Below are positions 1-14,600 of a DNA stretch of 64,000 bases, piece after piece. Position 1 is the stretch's first letter; the number at the start of each line of letters is the position of its first letter. Position numbers and translations under genes: made by a program. The notes below the pieces were generated by a model. The model did no database searches and had not been told where the DNA came from. It saw only the letters and a program-made list of their open reading frames with translations. This DNA is from Neodiprion pinetum (taxonomy: Eukaryota > Arthropoda > Insecta > Hymenoptera > Diprionidae), in NCBI RefSeq assembly GCF_021155775.2, contig NC_060237.1, positions 2,358,501-2,422,500 of the forward strand. Direction: 5' to 3'.

Positions 1-3000
1 GGTACTATGTAGTCCATTATGTCTATGTGAATATCATTCAGGACTACCACGCTCCTGTCCGAACCGGCGCCTGACACGTCGTATACTGCAAGATGAAATT
101 GTCATAATTAAGATTCCGAAGAAGTTCCGCAACCGGACGTTTAAAAATTATTTGTAGGTAAACTAGCTTGACGATATCTCGCAAATTCTCATTTAAAGAT
201 TACTAAAGGGGTGTAAGAAAACGTACCAATGTTTCCGAAGATAATGCCGTTTTCCGTCGACGCGACCTTTACGTTCGCCTTGATACTGGCAAAGTCTCTT
301 GGCGCCAGAACTATGGGTTGCGGTCTTTCTACGAGTTTAAGGTCACCCATTGTCGCGAGTTCTAACGTGCAGTTTTGGAGGGTGTCTTCCGTCTGATTGA
401 CAACAAGAACGTCGAGGACAATGTCGTACTGGTTGACGTGGACCAGAGCTTCTGCGTATACGGGATCGGAGAATCCTGTGAGCTGCGTTACTTTACTCAA
501 GGCGCTAGGTGCCGGTGCGTCTCCTGCCGCGCCTGAAATATATTCACGAATGAAAAATCGATTTTCGTAAATTTGTTGGTTCCGCGACATTGTAAATAAA
601 CATTAAACTCTTTATACCTGGCCTGCCAGCAACCGCCACGCTAAGACTTTGCTCGAAGACGTCTCCCGCGCCTCCAGTGAGATCCAAATTACGGCTGAGT
701 TGCAGGAATTGGATTGCATCATCAACTTGTACGATGCTGCCCGGCTTTTCCTTTGCCTATTAATCGAAAAAAAATTATAGCCCGTAGATTTAATTGTTTC
801 TATTTCTTCCTTATGATCGTCATGAGAAAGCACGCTACCTTTTGAGTTTGCGAGTCTTCCTCGGCTTTAGCAGCGAACATTCTGCTGAGGGCGTCTCTAC
901 AGCCCTCTGTGAAGACCTTTTGAATGATGGGTGTAGGACAGGCTAGTGACCTCAGGCACACGGTCAGTCGTTCAGCATCGTCGTGGGTCATAGCTTTAGT
1001 CGGAAGCCCGGATCTACCGAGCTGCAATACACCGGACATAATGAGCATCGCTTCTGCTTGCATCCTGTTGCTCTTTGTAGCATCGTTCTCGAGAGCTTTG
1101 TAGCGCAGTACAAGCTTAGCAAGGGTTGTAGCAAGGGAAGCACCAATGAAAAAGTCACCATCCATCATGTACTGGACCAGAGCTGGACGTTTTTCTTCTT
1201 TTTTACCTGAAAGAACAATCACAGTGCAATATTCGCCCATATTTTGTAAAAATTGTCTTTAGAACATGAACTGACCAGTCGATGCTGTGCTAAACGCACT
1301 CTGGCTAGCATACGTTCCATCCGAGGTTACAAGCTGAGCCGGGTTTGCTGCTGAAGTTGGGGCAACGCCGTCTTCGGCCGGCTTGTCACCAGCCGCCCTC
1401 TTGTTCTCTGCCTCGACTAAAGGTAGCTCTCCAAGCGCGGCCCTAATGCGACTCATTACAGCTTCGATGTCTTCTTTTGAAACTGCATACTCTCCAAGGA
1501 TCCAAAGTGCTGCACGGTGTACTTTGACCGACCGAATTTGTGGAAATACCTGAGCGAACAGGAGACAGAAAAATTAATAATGAAGTGACATTCGATAAGA
1601 GGTAGGGAATGAGATTCTTACTTCTAATAGCTTTTCTATAATGAGTGGCCTGAGTGGCTCAAATCGTTGGATGGCTTCACGAACGAAAATGAGAACGTCA
1701 GTGGCTGCAGCTTCGTTATTTTCAGAGAGAAAATCAGTTAGAACTGGTATAACAGTTGCTGCAACATCCGGGAACTTGATTGAACAGGCGTGTAGGGTCC
1801 TAACCAGGAGCCGACGGTATCTACCAGCATCTTCGTGTTCGCCACCAGCAGTCCGCATCACTTCTTTCTTAAGCAGCTGCACCATTTCGTCAATGGTTCG
1901 ATTTGATACTAGATCCATTGCCAAGGCAAGGGTTTTTGTCCTGACTTCAAACGCCGGAGATCCTAGAAGATGATTTCAATCAGGTAAAACTGTAAATCTC
2001 CAAGAAATTCTTGAGCAGCAAAGAGCTAAACCCACCCAAAACTCTAAGCACATCCATTACAAGATCCTGTAGTACTCTTTCATGGGCAGGGCTGTCCTTC
2101 ATGGCAATAAGTCGATCCAGAACAATCAACTTCACATTATTGTCACTCTCTTTAACTACCAGTTCTACATAGGATGCAGCAGCAGCTCGTATTGCTGTTG
2201 GGGCACTAGACAGGGTAACCAGTGTACCAGCAGCTTCATACCGAACAGCCGCGCTTGGTGAGTTTAGCAAACTATAGATGCAACGGATAAATCTAGCTCT
2301 CTCTGATGGATTTGCATGGCACACCTGCAAGAATAATATGAATTTAGAGTTCGTAAATACATTGAAATATGGACTTTGTTTTTTCTTTGAAAGATAATTA
2401 AATTGCAGAAAGCTTACCTTGTAAATCAGTTCGACGATAACCAGCTGAAGGATGTCGCCAAAGCTTGGAACTTGGTCAAGACAAGCAGCTAGGTAGGAAA
2501 GAGCTCTGCTCTGATCAGCATGGAGCAGCATGAGGAATGCATTTCGTCTACAGGACATATCCTGCTCACCGTCCAAGTATTTTGCGATTAACTCTGGAGC
2601 GTCCGGTATGAGGAACTCAAAATTACGGTATATTGTGAATATGGCTAAAACTGCATTTCGCCTAACGTACGAATGCCGATGCTCCAAACAGGCTATGATC
2701 GCAGGCATCAGAGGTTCCAGAAGTTCAGGCTCCTTGAGTTTGCAGAGAAATCTAAAAGATTAGGTGTAAAGGATAACGTCAAACACAAAAAATTTAACTG
2801 CTAGGCAAGAGCTAAATAAGAATCTGAAAGAACCTCAGAGTGGATCCCCTGACAAATTCGTTTGGATGCTGCAGGTCTTTTCTGTATGCATCGCAGACGA
2901 GAATCATTTCCTGAAGTAGTTTGCCATCTGGAGAAGTTTTTGGTACGATTTCCCAAAAAATGAGTAGCAATTTTTTAACCATATGGTCTTGCAATGGTAG

Positions 3001-3201
3001 CACGAATCTTATAATGGTCATTAACAGCCCAGGGAGCCTTTCGCCACTGATAATCATGTGTATCGTTCTCTTGAGTGCTTCAATTTTAGTTTTGGTGTCA
3101 CCCTTCTCCAGATCGAGCTTCAGCTGGAGCTCGTTGATTGGCTCCGAATCCATTGGAATATTTATCAGTGTGTAGCATGGCTGTTCTGCAATACTACTCA
3201 T
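1..3201 (-). CDS. betaCOP: Coatomer subunit beta (beta-COP), 5' nine exons; 3' end off the left edge
   Basis: Beta-COP is a core subunit of the COPI coat for Golgi-to-ER and intra-Golgi transport. Coding exons on the minus strand with matching phases are 3201-2834, 2751-2418, 2324-2036, 1962-1622, 1549-1276, 1206-839, 756-618, 532-227 and 85-1 (continuing left). The first exon begins MSSIAEQPCYTLINIP. The N-terminal armadillo/HEAT part shows the family segments ACLEHRHSYVRRNAVLAI and IPDAPELI. The linker is variable and Ala/Ser-rich. The appendage domain shows VTQLTGFSDPVYAEALVHV, LQNCTLELAT and VKVASTENGIIFGNI. By comparison with animal homologues only about the last 30 residues are missing. 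Exon 5 ends at a GTCAGT donor, chosen because it keeps phase into exon 6. The start is the first ATG of a conserved N-terminus. No close upstream neighbour exists; the satellite begins about 2.5 kb upstream. Confidence 0.97.
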
Positions 3202-4574
3202 GGTGGAAATTGGGGCTGAAATTAGAAAAATAAAATACTGGATTTTTCACCTCTTTACATATACTATAGTATCAAGTTCGTGAATGAATCTTATTCTAGT
3301 TTGGAAAATTTGACACATGCACTGAAACCTTCAACAGTCCTCCAAAGTGTCAGTATATATAGCGATGTGGAAGAGAAATATTCAAGTCGGCAAAGGACAA
3401 GGAAAAGCTGCGACAAACCATTTACTCAGACAGCTCATTTATTCAATTTAATTCAAAGTAATTCTAAGATGGGAGGGCCGGACGGACACACATGTAGGTT
3501 ATGTTTGCCTTAAGTCGCGAGCCTCACGGCCGAAGAAGAGCATACGTACGATTTCCTCCCGCGTCCTTAAGGAGCAGAAGCTGAGGCAGAGATTCGTCGT
3601 GATTTAAAAACGTGGATTAATTGTACCAAAATATAACGCCGCTGAGTAGTTCCGAAAGGAACGACAGCATTTAAAACTGATTCGTGACGAAGATTGCGGA
3701 CGGCATACGTGTCATACGGAAGTTCGGGCCGCCGTCGTGACAAGCGAATGGCGCGCCAGGGAAATTTAAAGCTAGCTTTTTTCAGATATTCGAAACCCTC
3801 TACTTCACGTTAGCCAGAGACGGGCATATTTAGGTTAATCAAGGGGGAACGGAGTCCCAACGCGGCGGCCCATAAAAAATGAGAAGTAGCGTTGATTGAA
3901 TATTGCTTGGGACGGGCAAGCTGAATTGAAACTCGACGCAAGAATGTGAGGCGGGGAAGAAAGCCTCGGTAAAGAAATTTCCTACTGTTACCCACTCAAT
4001 GCCCCCTAATCAAATCGATAAATAAAAGACACTGCCATCATCTCCGCGCCCACGTAGCACTTGTGCTTGCTTCGCGTCCGTTCTGATATGAGCTTCTGGA
4101 GCTGTTAACCATCGTTTATCTCTTTTGCGCTGCCGTGTTCACGAATAGAACCTTTGGCCTAGGGAGTTTTTAGCGCTTCTAGCTAACGTCGGAACGCACC
4201 CAACAAAAGAATGCCCAGGGCTGACTGTCTGTAGCAATCATTAGTCAACGAAAGAAGATGTTGAATATGATTTGCATGAGTTGTAATGTTTTCTGGTAAA
4301 AGGAGGAGATATTGTTATTTACGTCAATAACAGTGAATCAAGTGTCTGTACTTGACGAAAAAAGGAAAGATTGAACAATGATGTCGGTACACCAAGGCAG
4401 TCGTGTGGGCATTGCACATCACAACATACTTACCTACTATAATGGTAGATGGCACTAGATGATTGCTTATCTTTAATGATAATTAATACGTGAAATCGCG
4501 AAGCTGTGGGAAAACAACGTTTCCACTGAGTTAGATTTGATATAGTGCGACAAAGAATTGATTTTGGCATTATC
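3202..4574. other. Intergenic region upstream of beta-COP
   Basis: This stretch of about 1.4 kb should hold the beta-COP promoter (near 3202-3400). I see no convincing coding exon, RNA gene or repeat in it. Short open frames lack splice context and recognisable protein motifs. Confidence 0.5.
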
Positions 4575-5050
4575 TTCAAAATTTTCACCGGAAGTCGAAA
4601 GGAGTTGACCTTACTTGTTCTTGGAACAAGCAATCTTTCGTCTCAGAATCGATTTGTACGAACATTTCTAGACTGATTGGACCCTCAAGATCATCAAAAA
4701 GAGCAAAGGAACATCAGCAAAAAAATTACGAAGATGATCTTTAATTTTTCGGTTGTAAATCTTAACCCATTGCTCGTAGCGTATTCGGACTGCGCGCAAT
4801 CGATCCTACCCGCAAAGTTACGTTGATATGGTAAGTACGTCAAAGAAATTATTCCAACAGTTTTTAAAATGGTGATAATTTCCATGAAAAATCCAATGGG
4901 CCTTTGTTCGGACCAAAGTGAGCGTTACTATTCTTGATTTTTAGACTTGGCATTTTTTTTCACAGACTCTATTCGTAGGACTTACTGGATTAATTGGACC
5001 TCAAGGATTTCCAAAAAGGCGTTTAAATCAGTGGGAGATCAACAGATGAA
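4575..5050 (+). repeat. Degenerate satellite monomer relics, left flank
   Basis: About one and a half badly decayed copies of the 335-bp satellite monomer lie left of the array. Recognisable pieces in monomer order are tcgtctcagaatcgattt near 4640, tggaccctcaagatc near 4678, gtagcgtattcggactgcgc near 4777 and caatcgatcctacccgc near 4797. A second relic has ttaattggacctcaaggat near 4989. Divergence is far higher than among array copies, so these predate the recent amplification. Boundaries are approximate. Confidence 0.7.
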
Positions 5051-5059
5051 GAGATAAGA

Positions 5060-5560
5060 ATATAACGTGGGAAATTACAATTGTTTAATCATTTTAATGC
5101 GGGTTACATGAAACAGTGACAATATTATTATGTGATACACAATATATCGTATCTTGCAGAGGTGCGTTGCGTTGTTACGCAAGTCGGATCTTGAACGATA
5201 CTTATCATAAGTAACTATAACAATGACACTCTTATGTAATATTTTATCATATTTTGCTTAAGATGAGACATATTGCACGCTGTTTTTCTCTTGTATTCGT
5301 CAGATTTATAGAGTAATGATCGACCACATTTTTGTACTTCTTTTTGTCTTTCATTTTTATACAATGTGGCAACTTGTCAATCAATGCACACTGACACTCG
5401 AACACTTGTAGTAGGAATAAGTGTTATTACATAAACTTGAAGTTTGGAACTATGGATTTGTGATTTTTTTCCCCTATCATATTAGAAATACTGTGTGAAT
5501 TTCTTTGCAATGTCCGTAACATTTATTTTGTGGTTGAAACTGATAAGCTTTGCTTTATTA
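5060..5560 (+). repeat. Segment X-left, diverged homologue of a segment on the right flank
   Basis: This AT-rich block shows ordered similarity to 23,745-24,175 on the other side of the satellite. Shared landmarks in the same order are a cagaggt(g/a)(c/t)gtt motif (5158 and 23,840), cacactgacaatcaagcact-like sequence (5388 and 24,063), and an aactatg-aatctg-like string (5448 and 24,133) leading into a monomer-like start. Each copy sits between monomer-like sequences. No coding capacity is evident. Confidence 0.6.
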
Positions 5561-5699
5561 CGATTTTTTGTGAAAGTAATTTTTCGGACTGACATCAATT
5601 TAAAAGACTTTCGTCGTGATAAGTTGTGACTATGAAATGCAAGAAGCGCATCTAAAACAGCGATGGGACCACAGCTGCTGATTACTAGAAAGTTTTACG

Positions 5700-8600
5700 G
5701 TTTTTCGGCCGTAACATTTGATGCGTTGATCGCAGCGTATCGGGACTGCGCCCAATCGATTTCTCTCGCGAAATTACGTCCGATCGGTGCTACAATTAAT
5801 TGATTCCAGCAGTTTTCGAAATCGCGAAAATTTTCGCCAAAAATGGTAAGGGCCTTACTTTTTTTTTTGGCAAAAAACTTTTGGTCTAAGATTCGATTTA
5901 AACGATCCTTATCCGACCAATTGGACCCTCAGGAACTCAGAAATCGCAGCGATAAGAGCGTAGGACCGACAGGAGAGAAATGGAGAGCGAAAAAGCACCT
6001 GCTGAAAAATGTCGAAAATTCAGGTTCTGGTTTTTTGGCTGTAACTTTTGATGCGTTGATCGCAGCGTATTGGAACTGCGCCCAATCGATTGATCTCGCA
6101 AAATTACGTCCGATCAGTGCTACAATTGATTGATTCCAGCACTTTTCGAAATCGCGACAATTTTCGCCAAAAATGGTAAGGGGTTAGCCTTACTTTTTTT
6201 TTTGGCAAAAAACTTTTGGTCTCAGATTCGATTTAAACGATCCTTATCCGAACGTTTGGACCCTCAGGAACTCAGAAATCGCAGCAAAAAGAGCGTAGGA
6301 CCAACAGGAGAGAAATGGCGAGCGAAAAAGCACCTGCTGAAAAATGTCGAAAATTGAGGTTCTGGTTTTTTGGCTGTAACTTTTGATGCGTTGATCGCAG
6401 CGTATTGGGACTGCGCCTAATCGATTTCTCTCGCAAAATTACGTCAGATCAGTGCTACAATTAATTGATTCCAGCACTTTTCAAAATCGCGGAAATTTTC
6501 GCCAAAAATGGAAAGGGGTTAGCCTTACTTTTTTTTTGGCAAAAAACTTTTGGTCTCAGATTCGATTTAAACGATCCTTATCCGAACGTTTGGACCCTCA
6601 GGAACTCAAAAATCGCAGCAAAAAGAGCGTAGCACCAACAGGAGAGAAATGGCGAGCGAAAAAGCACCTGCTGAAAAATGTCGAAAATTGAGGTTCTGGT
6701 TTTTTGGCTGTAACTTTTGATGCGTTGATCGCAGCGTATTGGGACTGCGCCTAATCGATTTCTCTCGCAAAATTACGTCAGATCAGTGCTACAATTAATT
6801 GATTCCAGCACTATTCAAAATCGCGGAAATTTTCGCCAAAAATGGAAAGGGGTTAGCCTTACTTTTTTTTTGGGCAAAAAACTTTTGGTCTCAGATTCGA
6901 TTTAAACGATCCTTATCCGACCAATTGGACCCTCAGGAACTCAGAAATCGCAGCGAAAAGAGCGTAGGACCAACAGGAGAGAAATGGCGAGCGAAAAAGC
7001 ACCTGCTGAAAAATGTCGAAAATTCAGGTTCTGGTTTTTTGGCTGTAACTTTTGATGCGTCGATCGCAGCGTATTATGACTGCGCCCAATCGATTTCTCT
7101 CGCTAAATTACGTCCGATCAGTGCTACAATTAATTGATTCCAGCACTTTCCAAAGTCGCGAAAATTTTCGCCAAAAATGGTAAGGGGTTAGCCTTACTTT
7201 TTTTTTTGGCAAAAAACTTTTGGTCTCAGATTCAATTTAAACGATCCTTATCCGAACGTTTGGACCCTCAGGAACTCAGAAATCGCAGCAAAAAGAGCGT
7301 AGGACCAACAGGAGAGAAATGGCGAGCGAAAAAGCACCTGCTGAAAAATGTCGAAAATTGAGGTTCTGGTTTTTTGGCTGTAACTTTTGATGCGTTGATC
7401 GCAGCGTATTGGGACTGCGCCTAATCGATTTCTCTCGCAAAATTACGTCAGATCAGTGCTACAATTAATTGATTCCAGCACTTTTCAAAATCGCGGAAAT
7501 TTTCGCCAAAAATGGAAAGGGGTTAGCCTTACTTTTTTTTTGGGCAAAAAACTTTTGGTCTCAGATTCGATTTAAACGATCCTTATCCGACCAATTGGAC
7601 CCTCAGGAACTCAGAAATCGCAGCGAAAAGAGCGTAGGACCAACAGGAGAGAAATGGCGAGCGAAAAAGCACCTGCTGAAAAATGTCGAAAATTCAGGTT
7701 CTGGTTTTTCGGCTGTAACTTTTGATGCGTCGATCGCAGCGTATTGGGACTGCGCCCAATCGATTTCTCTCGCAAAATTACGTCCGATCGGTGCTACAAT
7801 TAATTGATTCCAGCACTTTCCAAAATCGCGAAAATTTTCGCCAAAAATGGAAAGGGGTTAGCCTTACTTTTTTTTTGGGCAAAAAACTTTTGGTCTCAGA
7901 TTCGATTTAAACGATCCTTATCCGACCAATTGGACCCTCAGGAACTCAGAAATCGCAGCGAAAAGAGCGTAGGACCAACAGGAGAGAAATGGCAAGCGAA
8001 AAAGCACCTGCTGAAAAATGTCGAAAATTGAGGTTCTGGTTTTTTGGCTGTAACTTTTGATGCGTCGATCGCAGCGTATTGGGACTGCGCCCAATCGATT
8101 TCTCTCGCTAAATTACGTCCGATCAGTGCTACAATTAATTGATTCCAGCACTTTCCAAAATCGCGAAAATTTTCGCCAAAAATGGTAAGGGGTTAGCCTT
8201 ACTTTTTTTTTTGGCAAAAAACTTTTGGTCTCAGATTCGATTTAAACGATCCTCATACGAACGTTTGGACCCTCAGGAACTCAGAAATCGCAGCAAAAAG
8301 AGCGTAGGACCAACAGGAGAGAAATGGCGAGCGAAAAAGCACCTGCTGAAAAATGTCGAAAATTGAGGTTCTGGTTTTTTGGCTGTAACTTTTGATGCGT
8401 TGATCGCAGCGTATTGGGACTGCGCCTAATCGATTTCTCTCGCAAAATTACGTCAGATCAGTGCTACAATTAATTGATTCCAGCACTTTTCAAAATCGCG
8501 GAAATTTTCGCCAAAAATGGAAAGGGGTTAGCCTTACTTTTTTTTTGGCAAAAAACTTTTGGTCTCAGATTCGATTTAAACGATCCTTATCCGAACGTTT

Positions 8601-11600
8601 GGACCCTCAGGAACTCAAAAATCGCAGCAAAAAGAGCGTAGGACCAACAGGAGAGAAATGGCGAGCGAAAAAGCACCTGCTGAAAAATGTCGAAAATTGA
8701 GGTTCTGGTTTTTTGGCTGTAACTTTTGATGCGTTGATCGCAGCGTATTGGGACTGCGCCTAATCGATTTCTCTCGCAAAATTACGTCAGATCAGTGCTA
8801 CAATTAATTGATTCCAGCACTATTCAAAATCGCGGAAATTTTCGCCAAAAATGGAAAGGGGTTAGCCTTACTTTTTTTTTGGGCAAAAAACTTTTGGTCT
8901 CAGATTCGATTTAAACGATCCTTATCCGACCAATTGGACCCTCAGGAACTCAGAAATCGCAGCGAAAAGAGCGTAGGACCAACAGGAGAGAAATGGCGAG
9001 CGAAAAAGCACCTGTTGAAAAATGTCGAAAATTCAGGTTCTGGTTTTTTGGCTGTAACTTTTGATGCGTCGATCGCAGCGTATTGGGACTGCGCCCAATC
9101 GATTTCTCTCGCAAAATTACGTCCGATCAGTGCTACAATTAATTGATTCCAGCACTTTCAAAATCGCGAAAATTTTCGCCAAAAATGGAAAGGGGTTAGC
9201 CTTACTTTTTTTTTTGGCAAAAAACTTTTGGTCTCAGATTCGATTTAAACGATCCTTATCCGACCAATTGGACCCTCAGGAACTCAGAAATCGCAGCGAA
9301 AAGAGCGTAGGACCAACAGGAGAGAAATGGCGAGCGAAAAAGCACCTGCTGAAAAATGTCGAAAATTGAGGTTCTGGTTTTTTGGCTGTAACTTTTGATG
9401 CGTTGATCGCAGCGTATTGGGACTGCGCCTAATCGATTTCTCTCGCAAAATTACGTCAGATCAGTGCTACAATTAATTGATTCCAGCACTTTTCAAAATC
9501 GCGGAAATTTTCGCCAAAAATGGAGAGGGGTTAGACTTACTTTTTTTTTGGGCAAAAAACTTTTGGTCTCAGATTCGATTTAAACGATCCTTATCCGACC
9601 AATTGGACCCTCAGGAACTCAGAAATCGCAGCGAAAAGAGCGTAGGACCAACAGGAGAGAAATGGCGAGCGAAAAAGCACCTGCTGAAAAATGTCGAAAA
9701 TTCAGGTTCTGGTTTTTTGGCTGTAACTTTTGATGCGTCGATAGCAGCGTATTGGGACTGCGCCCAATCGATTTCTCTCGCAAAATTACGTCCGATCAGT
9801 GCTACAATTAATTGATTCCAGCACTTTTCAAAATCGCGAAAATTTTCGCCAAAAATGGAAAGGGGTTAGCCTTACTTTTTTTTTTGGCAAAAAACTTTTA
9901 GTCTCAGATTCGATTTAAACGATCCTTATCCGAACGTTTGGACCCTCAGGAACTCAGAAATCGCAGCAAAAAGAGCGTAGGACCAACAGGAGAGAAATGG
10001 CGAGCGAAAAAGCACCTGCTGAAAAATGTCGAAAATTCAGGTTCTGGTTTTTTGGCTGTAACTTTTGATGCGTCGATCGCAGCGTATTATGACTGCGCCC
10101 AATCGATTTCTCTCGCTAAATTACGTCCGATCAGTGCTACAATTAATTGATTCCAGCACTTTCCAAAGTCGCGAAAATTTTCGCCAAAAATGGTAAGGGG
10201 TTAGCCTTACTTTTTTTTTTGGCAAAAAACTTTTGGTCTCAGATTCAATTTAAACGATCCTTATCCGAACGTTTGGACCCTCAGGAACTCAGAAATCGCA
10301 GCAAAAAGAGCGTAGGACCAACAGGAGAGAAATGGCGAGCGAAAAAGCACCTGCTGAAAAATGTCGAAAATTGAGGTTCTGGTTTTTTGGCTGTAACTTT
10401 TGATGCGTTGATCGCAGCGTATTGGGACTGCGCCTAATCGATTTCTCTCGCAAAATTACGTCAGATCAGTGCTACAATTAATTGATTCCAGCACTTTTCA
10501 AAATCGCGGAAATTTTCGCCAAAAATGGAAAGGGGTTAGCCTTACTTTTTTTTTGGGCAAAAAACTTTTGGTCTCAGATTCGATTTAGACGATCCTTATC
10601 CGACCAATTGGACCCTCAGGAACTCAGAAATCGCAGCGAAAAGAGCGTAGGACCAACAGGAGAGAAATGGCGAGCGAAAAAGCACCTGCTGAAAAATGTC
10701 GAAAATTCAGGTTCTGGTTTTTCGGCTGTAACTTTTGATGCGTCGATCGCAGCGTATTGGGACTGCGCCCAATCGATTTCTCTCGCAAAATTACGTCCGA
10801 TCGGTGCTACAATTAATTGATTCCAGCACTTTCCAAAATCGCGAAAATTTTCGCCAAAAATGGAAAGGGGTTAGCCTTACTTTTTTTTTGGGCAAAAAAC
10901 TTTTGGTCTCAGATTCGATTTAAACGATCCTTATCCGACCAATTGGACCCTCAGGAACTCAGAAATCGCAGCGAAAAGAGCGTAGGACCAACAGGAGAGA
11001 AATGGCAAGCGAAAAAGCACCTGCTGAAAAATGTCGAAAATTCAGGTTCTGGTTTTTTGGCTGTAACTTTTGATGCGTCGATCGCAGCGTATTGGGACTG
11101 CGCCCAATCGATTTCTCTCGCTAAATTACGTCCGATCAGTGCTACAATTAATTGATTCCAGCACTTTCCAAAATCGCGAAAATTTTCGCCAAAAATGGTA
11201 AGGGGTTAGCCTTACTTTTTTTTTTGGCAAAAAACTTTTGGTCTCAGATTCGATTTAAACGATCCTCATACGAACGTTTGGACCCTCAGGAACTCAGAAA
11301 TCGCAGCAAAAAGAGCGTAGGACCAACAGGAGAGAAATGGCGAGCGAAAAAGCACCTGCTGAAAAATGTCGAAAATTGAGGTTCTGGTTTTTTGGCTGTA
11401 ACTTTTGATGCGTTGATCGCAGCGTATTGGGACTGCGCCTAATCGATTTCTCTCGCAAAATTACGTCAGATCAGTGCTACAATTAATTGATTCCAGCACT
11501 TTTCAAAATCGCGGAAATTTTCGCCAAAAATGGAAAGGGGTTAGCCTTACTTTTTTTTCGGGCAAAAAACTTTTGGTCTCAGATTCGATTCAAACGATCC

Positions 11601-14600
11601 TTATCCGACCAATTGGACCCTCAGGAACTCAGAAATCGCAGCGAAAAGAGCGTAGGACCAACAGGAGAGAAATGGCAAGCGAAAAAGCACCTGCTGAAAA
11701 ATGTCGAAAATTGAGGTTCTGGTTTTTTGGCTGTAACTTTTGATGCGTCGATCGCAGCGTATTGGGACTGCGCCCAATCGATTTCTCTCGCAAAATTACG
11801 TCCGATCAGTGCTACAATTAATTGATTCCAGCACTTTTGAAAATCGCGAAAATTTTCGCCAAAAATGGAAAGGGGTTAGCCCTACTTTTTTTTTTGGCAA
11901 AAAACTTTTGGTCTCAGATTCGATTTAAACGATCCTTATCCGACCAATTGGACCCTCAGGAACTCAGAAATCGCAGCGAAAAGAGCGTAGGACCAACAGG
12001 AGAGAAATGGCGAGCGAAAAAGCACCTGCTGAAAAATGTCGAAAATTGAGGTTCTGGTTTTTTGGCTGTAACTTTTGATGCGTTGATCGCAGCGTATTGG
12101 GACTGCGCGTAATCGATTTCTCTCGCAAAATTACGTCAGATCAGTGCTACAATTAATTGATTCCAGCACTTTTCAAAATCGCGGAAATTTTCGCCAAAAA
12201 TGGAAAGGGGTTAGCCTTACTTTTTTTTTGGGCAAAAAACTTTTGGTCTCAGATTCGATTTAAACGATCCTTATCCGACCAATTGGACCCTTAGGAACTC
12301 AGAAATCGCAGCGAAAAGAGCGTAGGACCAACAGGAGAGAAATGGCAAGCGAAAAAGCACCTGCTGAAAAATGTCGAAAATTCGGGTTCTGGTTTTTTGG
12401 CTGTAACTTTTGATGCGTCGATCGCAGCGTATTGGGACTGCGCCCAATCGATTTCTCTCGCAAAATTACGTCCGATCAGTGCTACAATTAATTGATTCCA
12501 GCACTTTTCAAAATCGCGAAAATTTTCGCCAAAAATGGAAAGGGGTTAGCCTTACTTTTTTTTTGGGCAAAAAACTTTTGGTCTCAGATTCGATTTAAAC
12601 GATCCTTATCCGACCAATTGGACCCTCAGGAACTCAGAAATCGCAGCGAAAAGAGCGTAGGACCAACAGGAGAGAAATGGCGAGCGAAAAACCACCTGCT
12701 GAAAAATGTCGAAAATTCAGGTTCTGGTTTTTTGGCTGTAACTTTTGATGCGTCGATCGCAGCGTATTGGGACTGCGCCCAATCGATTTCTCTCGCAAAA
12801 TTACGTCCAATCAGTGCTACAATTAATTGATTCCAGCACTTTTCAAAATCGTGAAAATTTTCGCTAAAAATGGAAAGGGTTTAGCCTTACTTTTTTTTTT
12901 GGCAAAAAACTTTTGGTCTCAGATTCGATTTAAACGATCCTTATCCGACCAATCGGACCCTTAGGAACTCAGAAATCGCAGCGAAAAGAGCGTAGGACCA
13001 ACAGGAGAGAAATGGCGAGCGAAAAAGCACCTGCTGAAAAATGTCGAAAATTCAGGTTCTGGTTTTTTGGCTGTAACTTTTGATGCGTCGATCGCAGCGT
13101 ATTGGGACTGCGCCCAATCGATTTCTCTCGCAAAATTACGTCCGATCAGTGCTACAATTAATTGATTCCAGCACTTTTCAAAATCGCGAAAATTTTCGCC
13201 AAAAATGGAAAGGGGTAAGCCTTACTTTTTTTTTTGGCAAAAAACTTTTGGTCTCAGATTCGATTCAAACGATCCTTATCCGACCAATTGGACCCTCAGG
13301 AACTCAGAAATCGCAGCGAAAAGAGCGTAGGACCAACAGGAGAGAAATGGCGAGCGAAAAAGCACCTGCTGAAAAATGTCGAAAATTCAGGTTCTGGTTT
13401 TTCGGCTGTAACTTTTGATGCGTCGATCGCAGCGTATTGGGACTGCGCCCAATCGATTTCTCTCGCAAAATTACGTCCGATCGGTGCTACAATTAATTGA
13501 TTCCAGCACTTTCCAAAATCGCGAAAATTTTCGCCAAAAATGGAAAGGGGTTAGCCTTACTTTTTTTTTGGGCAAAAAACTTTTGGTCTCAGATTCGATT
13601 TAAACGATCCTTATCCGACCAATTGGACCCTCAGGAACTCAGAAATCGCAGCGAAAAGAGCGTAGGACCAACAGGAGAGAAATGGCAAGCGAAAAAGCAC
13701 CTGCTGAAAAATGTCGAAAATTCAGGTTCTGGTTTTTTGGCTGTAACTTTTGATGCGTCGATCGCAGCGTATTGGGACTGCGCCCAATCGATTTCTCTCG
13801 CTAAATTACGTCCGATCAGTGCTACAATTAATTGATTCCAGCACTTTCCAAAATCGCGAAAATTTTCGCCAAAAATGGTAAGGGGTTAGCCTTACTTTTT
13901 TTTTTGGCAAAAAACTTTTGGTCTCAGATTCGATTTAAACGATCCTCATACGAACGTTTGGACCCTCAGGAACTCAGAAATCGCAGCAAAAAGAGCGTAG
14001 GACCAACAGGAGAGAAATGGCGAGCGAAAAAGCACCTGCTGAAAAATGTCGAAAATTGAGGTTCTGGTTTTTTGGCTGTAACTTTTGATGCGTTGATCGC
14101 AGCGTATTGGGACTGCGCCTAATCGATTTCTCTCGCAAAATTACGTCAGATCAGTGCTACAATTAATTGATTCCAGCACTTTTCAAAATCGCGGAAATTT
14201 TCGCCAAAAATGGAAAGGGGTTAGCCTTACTTTTTTTTCGGGCAAAAAACTTTTGGTCTCAGATTCGATTCAAACGATCCTTATCCGACCAATTGGACCC
14301 TCAGGAACTCAGAAATCGCAGCGAAAAGAGCGTAGGACCAACAGGAGAGAAATGGCAAGCGAAAAAGCACCTGCTGAAAAATGTCGAAAATTGAGGTTCT
14401 GGTTTTTTGGCTGTAACTTTTGATGCGTCGATCGCAGCGTATTGGGACTGCGCCCAATCGATTTCTCTCGCAAAATTACGTCCGATCAGTGCTACAATTA
14501 ATTGATTCCAGCACTTTTGAAAATCGCGAAAATTTTCGCCAAAAATGGAAAGGGGTTAGCCCTACTTTTTTTTTTGGCAAAAAACTTTTGGTCTCAGATT

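Noticed and set aside
7814..7860. CENP-B box in the satellite monomer
   Set aside because: A ttcgccaaaaatgg stretch resembles the first half only; the conserved CGGG part is absent.
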